DNA of 64,000 nucleotides from Oryzias latipes (GCF_002234675.1 NC_019859.2:29582434-29646433); one strand, 5' to 3'; positions 1 to 10,859 are shown, numbered from the stretch's first letter. Notes: generated by a model not told the origin, from the sequence alone. Numbers and translations are program-made.

Positions 1-170
1 TTGTTAATATAAGTTACATAGAACAAGAAATAAAGTAGCAAATAAAGAAAATAAGCAAATTCAAATTAAAAAGTAAAAAAGATAACACTTCATGTAAAGA
101 AATGGAACACCTGAAATTAAGGGGGGAAATGGAGACATGTTAAGGCAGAACAAAATCACACAAGTTGATC
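1..170. other. AT-rich flank beyond the env stop
   Basis: This stretch follows the env stop on the minus strand. I see no polypurine tract on the retroviral sense strand and no LTR, so the 3' end of the element is either outside the window or lost. Confidence 0.4.
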
Positions 171-600
171 TCACAGCCGGGGAGGTGAAAAGGGATCACT
201 GACAGGTAACATGGCATATTGTCTGTGCTCCCGATCCCTTTCTCCCACCACCTTCTCTATGAGGCGTGTCATAAGTGATCTAATGCAGGGAATACAACAA
301 CAACCACATAGAGTGAGAATAGCTGCAAAAACTGCTACTGCAACAAGGATGGAGGAAGTCAAAGTTTTCCATGGACCAAACACTTTCATCCAGTCATCCC
401 ACATGGATATATCAACTCCCGAATGTTCCTTCATTTTCTTATTTAATGTGCGCATACCTTCAATAGCCACCCATCAGCCTGCGTATTATTGGGGATAAAA
501 GTACAACACTGATCACCAAAAATACCACAAACACCAGATTTCTCCGCCAGTAACATATCTAATGCAATTCTGTTTTGGAATGCCATTAGGGAGGTAGCCT
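171..600 (-). pseudogene. env: Retroviral env remnant, transmembrane subunit
   Basis: The minus-strand translation carries the hallmarks of a gamma-type Env transmembrane subunit. There is a segment like the immunosuppressive region (about 545-590), directly followed by a CX6CC motif, CGIFGDQCC, near 515-545. A juxtamembrane helix, a hydrophobic membrane span, a cysteine cluster and a short cytoplasmic tail ending at 171 follow. The frame is broken near 470, between the CX6CC region and the downstream part. The upstream part is cut by a repeat insertion at about 601-880. In the family this subunit anchors Env and drives fusion; this copy cannot be made as one protein. Confidence 0.8.
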
Positions 601-880
601 TTAGATAGATAGATGATTTTATTAATCCAACAATGGGGAAATTTCATTTATCTGTGGCAGCAAAAACGACATTCAGAAATAATCTAATAATATAACATCA
701 AAAAAGGACATCACAAATGACATTCATATTAAATTATTAAAAAATATTATTAAAATTATTGTGAAAATTATTATCAAAAATGAGATTATTATTAAATAAA
801 TAAATATTTAATACAGCTGCAAAAGTGTAAAAAACATGTGGTCTGCAAAACATGTGATCAACTGTAAAAAACATGTTTTT
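601..880. repeat. Dispersed repeat inserted in env
   Basis: A short GATA run is followed by a 'ttattaatcc...ggggaaattt' motif and A/T-rich sequence ending near 'gtgcaaaa/gtgtaaaa'-like text. This is typical of a common fish LINE-tail repeat. It separates the two parts of the env transmembrane region, so it inserted after the retrovirus. The edges are approximate. Confidence 0.5.
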
Positions 881-883
881 GTT

Positions 884-2353
884 AGGAGTTATCCATATGA
901 AAATCTCAAAGCCTGCTTTTACTTGATCAATCAATTTATACTCATTTGGGACGCCTTTAGGGACACCAAGACAGTCGATGTATGTCGGATCATTCTGGCC
1001 CATCCAACCCATTTCACGCTTGGACCATCTCCAAGTAGGCTGTTGGGTCAGCGGGGCCGCGACACCTGTCAAATCTATCGGTCGAATAAAAACGGGTAAG
1101 ATCAAAGTGACCAACGCACATCGTCCGGCCGCATTCACGGGTAATCTGTCAAATATTTGATTTCCACCACACCATATCCATATGTCTGCTCGTGAGTGTG
1201 GCTGGAAGTCAGTCAGGGCTTGTGTCTCATTTACACCAATCGTCAGTAACTTTACCTATAAATCTACTACCATTTCCATAACTTAACTCGAAACATGAGA
1301 AATCTGAGGGGCAACACTTTGGTCAAAAACAGGCTTACTTTTATCACTGGGGGCCAGAGGGTAATATTGATCCAGTTTCCGACAGTCTGGGCTAAAAGGA
1401 GTTCTGTTAGTCATTAAATCAGCCACAAATTCTGCTGGAACTGCTGCGGGAACCACACGCTACAAAGGACAGTGGCCCATACACACAACAAAGTCTTCTC
1501 TTATTGAATTTGCTGCTTTTTCAACCATCAGCAACCAGTTGTTGGCTTCCCCACTGGTGCCTGTCACAATCTGGAACCAACTATCTGTGGAAGGAGTTCC
1601 TTCTATGCTTTTTACCTGTCTGGCCGGACCGAAACCTAATCTTATCCGTATGAGGGTGGTGGTGGTAGCGTTAAGGTCTGGACAGAACATAACCTGCCAA
1701 CACGGATCTATTCCATTCGCCTGTGCACAGATGAGCAATCGTGAGCAAATAGTGATATATCCCTGTGTAGGGGTAGGGAAAGGTTGACCAATGGTGTTAA
1801 CACGGAAGGTAAAAAACTAATCTGAAACAGTAAAGTTGGAAATTATTCTGGACCACTTTTGAGCCTGGGATGTCCACCCATAGGTCCCTTTCTATCAAAA
1901 TGATTCTGCTGTGGATCTAAATATTGATCCCCATCCTCCATCCCCCAACAATCCCCGCATGTACCAGTGATAACCCCGCCACTCACTTGCCGTTCCCCAG
2001 TGGTTATGTTTAAAATTCCCCCTTGGTGTTATTATTAACACATCTATTGTCTGATTGGGATTGTAACAAAAATATAGGAATCCTAACGGGGGCGCAAGAG
2101 AGCCACACATGAGTTCTTCAGCTTCCCTGGTATAAGTCCAGACCTCATAAAACACATTTCTCTTCATTCTCTCATTACCTGATATTGGTTTTTCAGTTTT
2201 AAGAGTAGGAGTGTTGGATCTAAAACTAAACCAACACTTCTTAACTATATGTATGCTGAAAGAAAGGACGCGGACTCGAGGAATTCCTTTCACGTGGAGA
2301 GCAAAGTAAAGCTTGTACTCAGACAACACACTAGTTTCCTGTGAGTTTTGCAA
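884..2353 (-). pseudogene. env: Retroviral env remnant, surface subunit and start of TM
   Basis: Minus-strand reading frames at 1895-2353, 1460-1738 and about 884-1200 together resemble a retroviral surface glycoprotein. Features are several cysteines, NxT/S glycosylation sites (PNQT, LNAT) and a tryptophan-rich DIWIWCGG stretch near 1165-1190 of the kind found late in the surface subunit of fish gamma-type Env. A basic SKRE segment near 1020 may be the old cleavage region. Stops and frameshifts near 1290, 1440 and 1800 break it. In life it would bind the host receptor; here it is non-functional. Confidence 0.65.
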
Positions 2354-2762
2354 AGCTCTGCTCCCACCTTTATTAGAATCTGGGCATTACCTAACATACA
2401 ACATGTGATTTTCATTTCTAAAGGGTAAGGGGTACAAACATACACACACACACATATGGTTTACAAAAGTTAGGAAACCAATCTGAACATTTCTTGACAT
2501 CGTCAGGAAGCTAAACAAAACATCCCTTGTGATTGTCTGTTCACCGCTGTAGATTAGGCCGATTTTTGCACATTTAAGGTGAACAGCTGTCGCCGGGTCA
2601 ATACAAAATCATTTACTGCATTCCCAGGATCACGTTCCTTGCAGAAAAACAATAAACACACTTTATCTATAGATAACACAACAACACAAAAGTTCTGAGA
2701 ACATATGGGATAACATATGTACAAATTTATTCTAACAAGGAGCCCTAGTGGGACCACTAAGG
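2354..2762. other. Unassigned part of the retrovirus, deletion region
   Basis: This lies between the env remnant and the RT remnant, where the rest of pol should be. It holds a short (AC)n run near 2442-2454 and a small unrecognised minus-strand ORF (2554-2769). I see no RNase H or integrase motif. Confidence 0.4.
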
Positions 2763-3260
2763 TCAACACCCCTTAACCCAAAGCGCAAAAAACAATAACA
2801 AAAATACAGTGAGATCCCCTATTGTCCGTTGCCCTCTCTTGGACTGGGGGAATGCCAGGGGAATTTTTAAATCTTGTGGCAAGCATGTGTACTGCAAGCG
2901 GACACCTTTGTACTGAAATGCGAATAGGTGTCTGCTACTTTCATGTAATGGAATGCAAAAGAATGCGTTTGCCAAATCAATGACAGTGAACCACACACAT
3001 TGTGGGGTTAAAGTTGACAGAATGCGGTGTGGATCAGGCACAGGTAGGACTGGAGTAATGGTTGCGTCATTGACAGCCCTTAAATCATGTGCCATGCGAT
3101 AAGTTTTACCATCTACTTTTAAAACCGGTCTCAAGGGAGTACATCATGGAGAATGTAAATGTTCAGTTACACTGGAGTTCCACAGCCCAGTCAGAGTTTC
3201 CTCCATCCCTTCATCTGCATCCTTGACCCAGCGGTACTGTGGTCTGAAGACCTGTGCTCC
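2763..3260 (-). pseudogene. pol: Reverse transcriptase N-terminal remnant
   Basis: The minus-strand translation shows the start of a retroviral RT. There is a PQYRW-like entry segment near 3215-3235, then KVDGKTYRMAHDLRAVND and a DLANAFFCIPL block carrying the first catalytic Asp (motif A, 'VIDLANAFF'). It ends at a degraded LPQ-type motif near 2870. This pattern is closest to gamma/epsilonretroviral RT. An in-frame stop lies near 3145, the YxDD region is absent and the frame soon turns into unrelated sequence, so the gene is dead. RT would copy the viral RNA into DNA. Confidence 0.8.
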
Positions 3261-3265
3261 TGCAG

Positions 3266-3553
3266 TTACCTGAATCTCCACCGGGGGAACAGTGGAGCAT
3301 GAACCCGCTCCTGTTGCTGTTGCATAGGAAACATATGTCTTGTGCCCCCACTCTTCTTGTCTTTTCTGGATCTTAAATTATATTGGAGTCTTCCTACCTG
3401 CGTCAAATCCTGATTGGTGGCAAGGACATGTGGTTGGTGTGGAGTGTATTTGTCCTCCTCCTCCTCCTCATTTCTGTCAAATTCAACTTTCATGTTTATT
3501 TTGAATCCTTCTTTGGTCACTCTCCGTAAAAAATAATTTGTAGAGGGCGCCAC
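3266..3553 (-). pseudogene. Retroviral ORF fragment of unknown part
   Basis: A 95-codon minus-strand open frame sits between the leader and the RT remnant. It contains an acidic run (EEEEED), a basic LRSRKDKK stretch and a QQQQ tract. The position suggests gag/protease or the gag-pol join, but I see no DT/SG protease motif and no zinc knuckle, so the identity is uncertain. Confidence 0.4.
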
Positions 3554-3630
3554 CTCCTTCTTGTTTTCAAATTATCCTACCGCGCAAAATTAGCTCCTAA
3601 TGTAACACTGTTTTTTCGTCCGCCATTAGG

Positions 3631-3804
3631 TGTCCCAGGCCAAAACAGACGCAAAACCCTCCGTTTGATGAACGCTTTGTTCAAGACCGACAGGTGAACC
3701 TATTAATTTTTATTTATACTGTTTTCGTACATCACAATGTCACAGGCCAACAGACACCCCTCCGTTTTCTGAACGCTTTGTTCAAGGGCTAAAACGGGTG
3801 AACC
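3631..3804. repeat. Imperfect direct repeat in the retroviral leader
   Basis: Two similar ~66-70 bp units lie at 3631-3700 and 3739-3804. Both run from a 'tgtc(c/a)caggcc' start through 'gaacgctttgttcaag' to a 'ggtgaacc' end. They lie between the primer binding site and the first coding remnant, where the packaging leader would be. Confidence 0.75.
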
Positions 3805-4045
3805 TTATTACACTTCCGACTCCAATAACTGGGGTATGATTCGCCGCCCACTCACTCGAAATCTCCTTAATTTAATTTATTTAATATGCAGAATTCATAA
3901 AAGGTTCCTACTTACAGTACTATAAGTGAGGCCTCAGGAGACGTCGACCATTTGGAGGCGGTCCCCGACTTTTACGCCGAAATTCTCAGGGAAATACGTA
4001 AAATTCACCACAATAATCCGGTCCGGTTCGGTCCGCGTTCCCCCA
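3805..4045. other. Retroviral untranslated leader
   Basis: Sequence between the direct repeats and the primer binding site. No open frame of note is supported and it is read as leader by position. Confidence 0.4.
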
Positions 4046-4064
4046 CTCACGTCCGGGGTCACCA
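4046..4064 (-). other. Retroviral primer binding site, tRNA-Trp-like
   Basis: On the minus strand this reads TGGTGACCCCGGACGTGAG. From family knowledge, the tRNA-Trp type site is TGGTGACCCCGACGTGAT, so this copy matches apart from one inserted G and the last base. It lies directly after the LTR remnant, where the site should be. Confidence 0.7.
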
Positions 4065-4250
4065 AGTTTGTAGGAAAAAATCTGTTCGCTTTTCAGATCT
4101 TCCCATGTGTGTTCAAGAAATCGGGAGAGATAAAAGCAGACCAGGTTTCGACCGGATAAAGATACAAAATGTTTTATTTCCCTAACAAAAGTTTTAAAAC
4201 AAATTAAAACCGATATCTGGGTTCTCAAAGATTAAGCTGCAACCTAATAA
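4065..4250 (-). mobile_element. Retroviral LTR remnant (R-U5 end)
   Basis: On the minus strand this block precedes the primer binding site. It carries an AATAAA polyadenylation signal (plus 4173-4178) about 110 bases before its end, fitting R-U5. No convincing TATA box or U3 is seen at higher coordinates, where unrelated AT-rich repeat units begin, so the LTR looks truncated or its U3 is unrecognisable. Confidence 0.55.
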
Positions 4251-4319
4251 AGAATAAGATGTAAAAACATAGATTTCTTCAGTAAAAAACTGTAAATGAA
4301 GTTAAGCAATACGATTCCC

Positions 4320-5710
4320 TATTTTTTTTTAATGGAGCAAAAATTGTGGAAAATCCTGGAATATCTTTAAAAGTTCAAAGATTTGAAAAAAAAGTCAGAG
4401 AATGAAAATGAATAAGCAAAAAAAAACATTGTAAATAACATTGTAAACATTGTAATAGTAGAATGGCTAAAATAAGTTAAAGTTTATAGGAGTTAAGCAT
4501 TAAAGCTGAAATTGTTGAAAAAAATCGCTGAACTGTTTAAAATTTGAAGATGTTTCTGAAGAAACACAATGTTTGAGAGTATCATATTGGTAAAGCTACA
4601 TGTTCTAAGTTGATAGAAAATCCACTTTTTTCAAAATGGCAGCTTTTCTATTGATTTCATCTCCATAGCAACCATTTTATGTCTGGGTCGCCTGGGGATG
4701 ATGAACAAATCGACGTCAGTTTCAGACTAATCGGAAAAGGAAACCTTTGGATGTCCTTAGCAGTTTATTTGCTAACCACGCCCACATTCCTTATATGTCC
4801 AGATCCAGTGAATTTCAATATGTTCAGTTCCAGCCATGGATGAAGTTTATTGCAATATTTACTTCAGATTTTGTCATAAAATGGCCACCAAACAGTAGAT
4901 TGTGTTGACATCCCATAATGATTTCTAAACGTATTTTATAGTCCAAAGCCTTTTGATCATTTTAATGTTTGAACGGTGTCTCTAGCTACAAGTATGTTGA
5001 AGTTATAATGGTTGAAAGAGACAAAGGTCTGCAAGGATTCTCCATGTATTTCAATGTAGCACAAATCTTGGAAAATCCTGGAATATCTTGAAAGGTTCTA
5101 GGATTTGAAGGACCAAAAGTAATAGCTGAAAGGATTAAGCTGAAAGATCTGAACATTGTAATAGTAAACTGGTTAAAATGGGTAAAAACTGAAGTTTAAA
5201 ATCGCCTCACATTTAGGCACAAAATGGCCGCCAAACCGTAGTTGGTGATGTCATCCCATAATAATTTCAAAACTTATATTGAAGTCCAAAGTCTTGTGAA
5301 CAGTTTAATGTTTTAACGGTGTTTCTAGCTAAAGGCATGTTGAAGTTATAATGGTTGAAAGAAACAAAGGTTTCAAGGATTCTCCATGCACTTTAATGGA
5401 GCAAAAATCTTGGAAAAACCTGGAATATCTTGAAAAGTCGAAGGATTTGAAGGGCCAAAAGTCATAGCTGAAATAAGATGAAATAGTTGAACATTTTAAT
5501 AGTTGAATGGTTGACAAATTGGAAGTGTCCGAACAGGGTCTTGAACCAGGGACCTCATGCACCATAATTTCCCTATGTATTTCTATGGGGGGAAAAATCC
5601 CAGAAAACCTGGAATATTTTAAAAAGTTGAAGGATTTGAAAAACCAAAAGTAATAGCAGGAATAATCTGAAGGAGCTGAACATTTTAAAAGTTGAATGGT
5701 TAAAATTTTG
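4320..5710. repeat. AT-rich imperfect repeat units
   Basis: The phrase 'tggaaaa(t/a)cctggaatat' followed by 'aaa(a)gt(t)...aggatttga' recurs near 4349, 5068, 5411 and 5597. Longer shared context includes 'ccaaaagt.atagc' and 'ttgaa...gttgaatggtt'. Copies near 4975-5040 and 5320-5385 also share 'gtgt(c/t)tctagct.aa...atgttgaagttataatggttgaaagaaacaaagg'. Half a tRNA-like sequence lies at about 5525-5560. The block looks like diverged copies of a repeat unit that carries tRNA-like genes. Confidence 0.65.
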
Positions 5711-5888
5711 TAAAATGTTGGCATATTTTGTACTCTAACAGTAAAGTGCATGCAAATATTTTTGAGGAAAAAAATTAGTTGCTAAAGGCCAGAAGCTTTG
5801 TTTGAGGGTGCTGGTTATTTTTGATGTGTTACTTTGAGGCACTGGATTGTTTAGATCCATGTACCATTGCTGAGTAAAGAGAGTTTCA

Positions 5889-5960
5889 AGGTTCTACTGA
5901 GATTTGAACTCAGACTATTGGATTCACAGTCCAGCGTGCTAACCATTACACCATAGAACC
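5889..5960 (-). tRNA. tRNA-like gene, Gln-type body with GUG anticodon
   Basis: The minus strand folds as a 72-nt tRNA. The 7-bp acceptor stem GGTTCTA/TAGAACC is perfect. The D-arm is TGGTGTAATGGTTAGCA, the anticodon loop CTGTGAA, and the T-arm CTGAG-TTCAAAT-CTCAG, with U at the discriminator position. The body, including U73, matches vertebrate tRNA-Gln, but the anticodon is GTG (His) instead of TTG or CTG. The anticodon stem has one C-A mismatch at 27-43. A- and B-box promoters look intact. No T4 terminator follows closely, so it may be a pseudogene or part of a repeat unit rather than an active gene. Confidence 0.65.
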
Positions 5961-6500
5961 CTATGTATACTCACATTTTACAGGTTAAAAATCCCAACGA
6001 CGAGTATTCAGTAGATCCGGTACTAAAGGTGCTTTTTTTTTTTTTTTTATTCAACATGGTGGCCTCTTCCAGAGGTCAAATAAAACAGATCAGAGCAGAA
6101 AGCCTCTCATGCTGGACATATTTTAAAAGTTTAGCCTAGTCTGTTTAGCTTAGTCATTACCTTTTAAATTGATGCCATCTTTTATTTGGTGTAATCACAA
6201 AATGGTCAGAACCGCTCTTAGTCTGGCTCGTCACCTAGGACCTGTCTGGCATGGGAGACCCTAACAGGGCCATCTGTCCCAGACAGCTTAGGTCCTCGGA
6301 TCACTCAAGCTGTCAAACCCCCCCACCACGATGATGTGGCGGTTCACGGAGGGGAAAATTTGGCCCCTTTTTTTGTAAAGGGGTTTGATCAGTCGCTATA
6401 AAATATTCCCTGATGTGAATTTATGTTAATTTAAAGTTCTTTGATTGGTTTATAAATTTTTGTATGGTCTTGTGCCTTCATGTTTATCTGATATGATTTT
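5961..6500. repeat. Poly-T run and a dispersed repeat (about 6190-6365)
   Basis: A poly-T tract lies near 6033-6048. From about 6200 the text 'ggctcgtcacctaggacctg' through 'ggtggcggttcacggagggg'-like sequence resembles a widespread fish repeat that I recognise only by its wording. No coding sequence is seen. Confidence 0.35.
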
Positions 6501-6850
6501 AAAGTAGGAACCCTCGCAGACCCTCAGGCCCTCTGATACCGATACCCTCTGGAACAGCCTCCCAGCATGCCTCAGGGCCGCAGAGACTGTTCATGTTTTT
6601 AATGGAAGGCTCAAGATCTTTTTAATCTGCTTTCAGTTGAAATTTAGGAATTTATTTGATATTTTAATCATTTATGTTCTCTTTTTACTCATTTTATGTT
6701 TAGTTTTTAGTTTAGTTTAGTTTAGTCTGTATGTATATAAGTAAATATATATATTACTGTTAAATATCTGTCTATTAATGTTTATTTATGTATTAATTTG
6801 GTTATTGATCTATTTTAATTTACATTAGTAACTCCATTGTTTTCCTCAGA
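6500..6850 (+). mobile_element. LINE 3' fragment (L2/Rex-like C-terminus)
   Basis: The plus-strand translation near 6510-6640 gives the C-terminal signature of an L2/Rex-type LINE: a REPSQTLR-like start, then WNSLPACLRAAETVHVFNGR and LK.FL. The same signature occurs in the copy at 40163-40400, and a related one (WNKLP....[16 protein letters not shown]) in the copy at 28108-30033. Several codons are missing between the two parts. An AT-rich 3' untranslated tail follows. Confidence 0.65.
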
Positions 6851-8084
6851 GGGATCCTTCACATCAGTGACCGAACCTTGTCAGTGAACTGGTCACTGCA
6901 GTTGGATCTCCCAGGTCTGGCTCTTAATCTTAGATCTGGGGGGTCCTGTGGTAGTGTATTGTGTGCCCTGCACCCAGAAGGCGCTGACCCAGGAACCCCT
7001 GCCTCAATGCTAGCCTTGTCTGCTAATAATCTCAAACTAAAGTTGTTGTTTTTTTTCCCTTAATCAGTTTTTAGGATGAATTTAATTTGGAAATCTTGAA
7101 CTATACAGTCAGTAGTTCTTGGTTGGGTGGGGGAAACTGAAGAACTCAGAGAAAAACCCACACGAGCACGCTAATGTGAGGCTGTAGCTGACCGTCACGT
7201 TAGCGTGTCGCACTTTTTTATGTTTGGCCTAATTTTGGGGAATAGTGAATAAAGTGGATGTTGGTGGAGTTTCAGTCAATTAGTGACTAATTCAGAAGGT
7301 GAAGAACAGCTACCAGTTAAACAGGGGGGCGCTTTCTGGCTCCTCTCTCTCTGTATGGGGTGGGTGGTGTGGGGCCTGGGGTGTCGGCGCCTTGGGGGAC
7401 GGGAAACCTGGGCTGGGGGGACCTGGCCCTATGCTGGGGGGGGGGGCTGGGGGGGGGCTGTTTGACCACCGGGGGACAGTCTACCAGCTGTCCCCGACTT
7501 ACCCCCTTCCTCATATAATCTCATATTAGGGTGAGGGGGTGGGGGGTTTAACCTGCAATGCACCTTGGGGGGAGGAGCTACTTGGGAGTGGTCCCCCTCC
7601 CATGGTTGCCGTATGGAATGGGCCCCCCCTCTCTTGGTTTTATTTGCACCTTAGACATGTAGGGCCCTTGGTATGGGGGGTGCTTGGACATCACTGCTAG
7701 CAAGCAGCAGATGTTTTCTTAGCACCCTACCTGCCAATTTTAACCGCACGTTAGACATTTAGGGCCCCTTGGTTGGGAGGGTGAGGGGACATCACTGTGA
7801 GTAATCAGGAGGATGTCCCCTCAGTGCCCCTCCCACCAATTTTAACTGCACCCCCTTAGTACACACACCCTTTACTCCTCCAAATATACATTCCAACATA
7901 TACACACATACATGCACACCCTCACAAACCCACACGCATTTCACAAAGAAGGTGGGACTTTGGACCATCTGTCCCCTACCCCATCCCTGGTAGGGGGAAC
8001 TGGGCCCTTGGCAACGGTGGCTGCGTCCCCTGGGTTCTGGTTTTCTGGGGCCGGCAGTGTTCTCTAAACACTAAAACAGATGTT
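6851..8084. other. G-rich and C-rich low-complexity block
   Basis: Long G runs near 7320-7460 and 7540-7680 and a CA-rich stretch near 7855-7945 dominate. Open frames here are composition artefacts. Two similar phrases, 'gacat..agggcccttgg' near 7655 and 7757, show a local duplication of about 100 bp. No gene is recognised. Confidence 0.5.
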
Positions 8085-8510
8085 TTCTTTTCGACAGAGT
8101 TGGACCTGACATTTATAACCTTGTCCAGTGCCGTCTCTGTGGAATGATGTGATCTAAAACCAGATTGAAATTTTTCCAAAATATTATTTTTATTAATAAA
8201 ATCATTTAGTTCAATAAAAAGTAGTTTTTCTAAAATCCCACTTAAAAATGGCAGGTTTGACACTGGTCGGTAATTATCTAGATTCAAAACATCTAAACCA
8301 CTGTTCTTCAGAGTGGGTCCCACCGTAGCAGTCTTTAAGGATCTGGGGAAGATCCCAGACTGAAGAGAGCGGTTAACGATATTCAGGAGTTACTCCTCAC
8401 ATGAGGAACACACTGACTTAAAAAGAGAGGTGGGGATGGGATCCAGAGAACAGGTTTTACTTTTAAGTTGGGAAATCACTTTCCGAAGATTTGTAGCATC
8501 ATCAAGGATA
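8085..8510 (-). mobile_element. LINE reverse transcriptase fragment
   Basis: The minus strand encodes the front of an L2/Rex-type RT: RSLQSGIFPRSLKTA, then LDNYRPVSNLPFLSGILEKL and [15 protein letters not shown]. These are RT fingers motifs that also occur in the other LINEs of this window. It ends before the catalytic YADD box and joins unrelated sequence near 8085. It is a short dead fragment. Confidence 0.75.
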
Positions 8511-10859
8511 AAAACCCCTAGTGTGTTCTCAGAAGGCCAACAGAATACAACAAACTGAACTGTTAGTGGTTGTTGGGTGATATTAAATCTAATATTATTA
8601 AATCTGATATTATTTATCTTATCAGAACATCACTTTGTTTATTTTTTAATTTTTTTGTGTGAATCATGGATATTATTTGGTCAAAAATGCTTAATAGCTC
8701 TAAAGATACTAAAGCTTATATAATACAGTTCAGACATAATCTTTGTTGTAGTAGGACAAAGGATCATTTTCTCTTGAGATTTTGCTGATTTGGCTCCCTC
8801 GTGTCCTTTTTACCATGAAGATTGAGATCTGAAGACTGCTAAAATTACATGTTTTTAAATCTGTTTCAAAAATGAACTTAAAACTCGACTGGAGTAAAAT
8901 GTGAGTTTATGGATACCTGAGTTGATCAGATTTGATTTTTATTCTTTATTTTAAATTTCAGTTATATTTTTTCTGTGTTTAGCTCCTAAAATTGACTTTC
9001 TTTTTGGCCTTGTAATTTTGGTTCATATGTAAAATGAAACAAAATTAAAAGTTTTTTTAATGGAAATAGCATCTTCTGGGAACAGTGGCTATCTACACAG
9101 AAATATTGGCATTAAGCTTGCATCTGTTTATAGTTGTCAAAGAAACAAGTTTTAAAGTGTTTTACATGATAAAGGGAAGAACTGCAGGAAAAGACATGTT
9201 TTTAGGCTGAAAACAATGAAAATCTCATAGAGATTTATTGATTAACTCAAGGGGATGTTTGCCTTTTCAAACCAGATGGTGGCGCCTTCTTACCTCACAT
9301 CCCAACTGTGACAAACCCTCTTACATATTTACATTTTATACACTGATCTCTATGCATATTTGTTTGTATCATTTAAAACATGATCATTATCATTTAAACT
9401 ACTATTTCCAGCTCTTAGTCATGGGAAGAATTAAATTCTTTATTTTAATGACTTTTAGGTTCTCCATATTTTTCCACCAAAGCAGTTTCTGGAGAACCGA
9501 GCAACACAGAAGCTTTTGTTTGTTTGTTTCAGTTGTTGAAACAAACAAACATAATTTTATACAGAGTTGGAAGCAATGAACATAATGCAGTCAGATCACC
9601 TTAAGGCAGGCAACTTTAGAGACACCTTTAGAGATGCATTTGCCTGCTTTCCGTTCTATTGTTCAAAGATTTAGTTGTGATCTAGAATCTCTGCTCAGGT
9701 GGTTTTGGGTTCACTTTGCATTCTGCTGAACCTCACAGAAAAGCAGCTCCTGCCCCAAGAACACCCCAGTTCTGCTGACTCAGCAAACCTCAGGCCATCC
9801 TCTGTTCCCAGGAACCAAGGAAGGAAGGGGTTCTGTTAAATTTCAATTAAGAAGCTCCTGAAACTGCATTTCATTTGGTAAGTTACACATTTTTAATTAC
9901 AATTTCAGAATGACCATCAGCTTTTCACCGGGCGCTTTCAAACTTTCACAAATTGCATCTGTATGCAGTTCACTTTTAGAGTGGGTGAGCTGCAGGTGGA
10001 CTCACTCAAAAACACAAATCCAACAGAGACTTTATGATGGGGTGATGCTTCTTACCTTTAGGACTCACATAGTGACAGATTATTTTGAGTATTTTCACCA
10101 AAAAATATTTAGAGGAACATTCGTTTGAAGAGGTGTTTGGATCTAAAGTTTGACAGAGTTGTGGAGTGTTTGCAGTGCTGAGGCAGCTGGGTGTTGCGTA
10201 ACACTGCAGCTCCCTGACTACACAATGCAGTAAATGCGACTATCTTCCATTACGGGCGTGGCGTAGTTTTTTTTTTCTCCTTTCACCTTCCAATTGAAGC
10301 CCTGCTGACATGCAGCTGCAGGGCTGCAGCACATCTTCAGGTTTTGATCATCATGAGTGAAGTTCACTGCTGCACTGGGGATGCTGGCCCTCAGTGAGGC
10401 TCAGATTAGACTCCACTGTGGGGACAGAGAGAGTCTCCCTGCTGACGGGGCTCAGGTCTGATTCCACACACAGTTCACATCATTTTTAACAGATGTTAAA
10501 GCTATCATAAGCAGGTTTGGACAGCATGACCTTGAACATTTAAAAAAAAAAAAATTCAAACTAGAGGCAATGTGAACAGATGAACTGCACGTGGAAAGTC
10601 ACAAGGTCAACACACAGAACACAATAACAAAAAATTCCCTTAGCTTTACAAGGAAAAAAACGAGAAGTATCCAAACCACTGATGTTTTTTTGAAGATGCT
10701 GAGGGAAATGAAAAAGCTAAAACATTTGAAAAATAATAAATTTACCTGCTGTTGATTAAATGATAGAAAATATATAAAGGTAATTGACCACATGGTATTA
10801 CTAGGCAGTAGGAACGTATAAAAGTTCAAAATGAAATTAATACCAGTGCAAAAATTGTC
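8511..10859. other. AT-rich non-coding stretch
   Basis: No gene, RNA or clear transposon is recognised. A 13-bp hairpin of TTTG repeats lies at about 9516-9550 (arms 'gtttgtttgtttc' and 'gaaacaaacaaac', loop 'agttgtt'). Short open frames near 9238 and 10599 are not supported. Confidence 0.5.

Larger units (their letters stand above)
171..4250 (-). mobile_element. Defective endogenous retrovirus, gamma-type Env
   Basis: Reading the minus strand from high to low coordinates, the order is an LTR remnant, a tRNA-type primer binding site, a leader, a short gag/pol remnant, the start of reverse transcriptase, then env surface and transmembrane parts. This is retroviral order. Most of pol (RT palm and thumb, RNase H, integrase) is missing between about 2760 and 2400, so the copy has a large internal deletion. 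Stops and frameshifts are present throughout and no 3' LTR is visible before the left edge. The RT start and the Env transmembrane part resemble gamma/epsilon-like fish retroviruses. It is inactive. The exact family is an inference. Confidence 0.8.

Noticed and set aside
5520..5575. Second tRNA gene
   Set aside because: Only a T-arm-like half is present and its stem does not pair cleanly; no full cloverleaf.
4320..5710. CRISPR-like array or satellite
   Set aside because: The units are few, diverged and unevenly spaced in a vertebrate genome. They fit a dispersed repeat.
7283..7529. Gly/Trp-rich open frames
   Set aside because: G-rich low-complexity DNA; all frames are similarly open.
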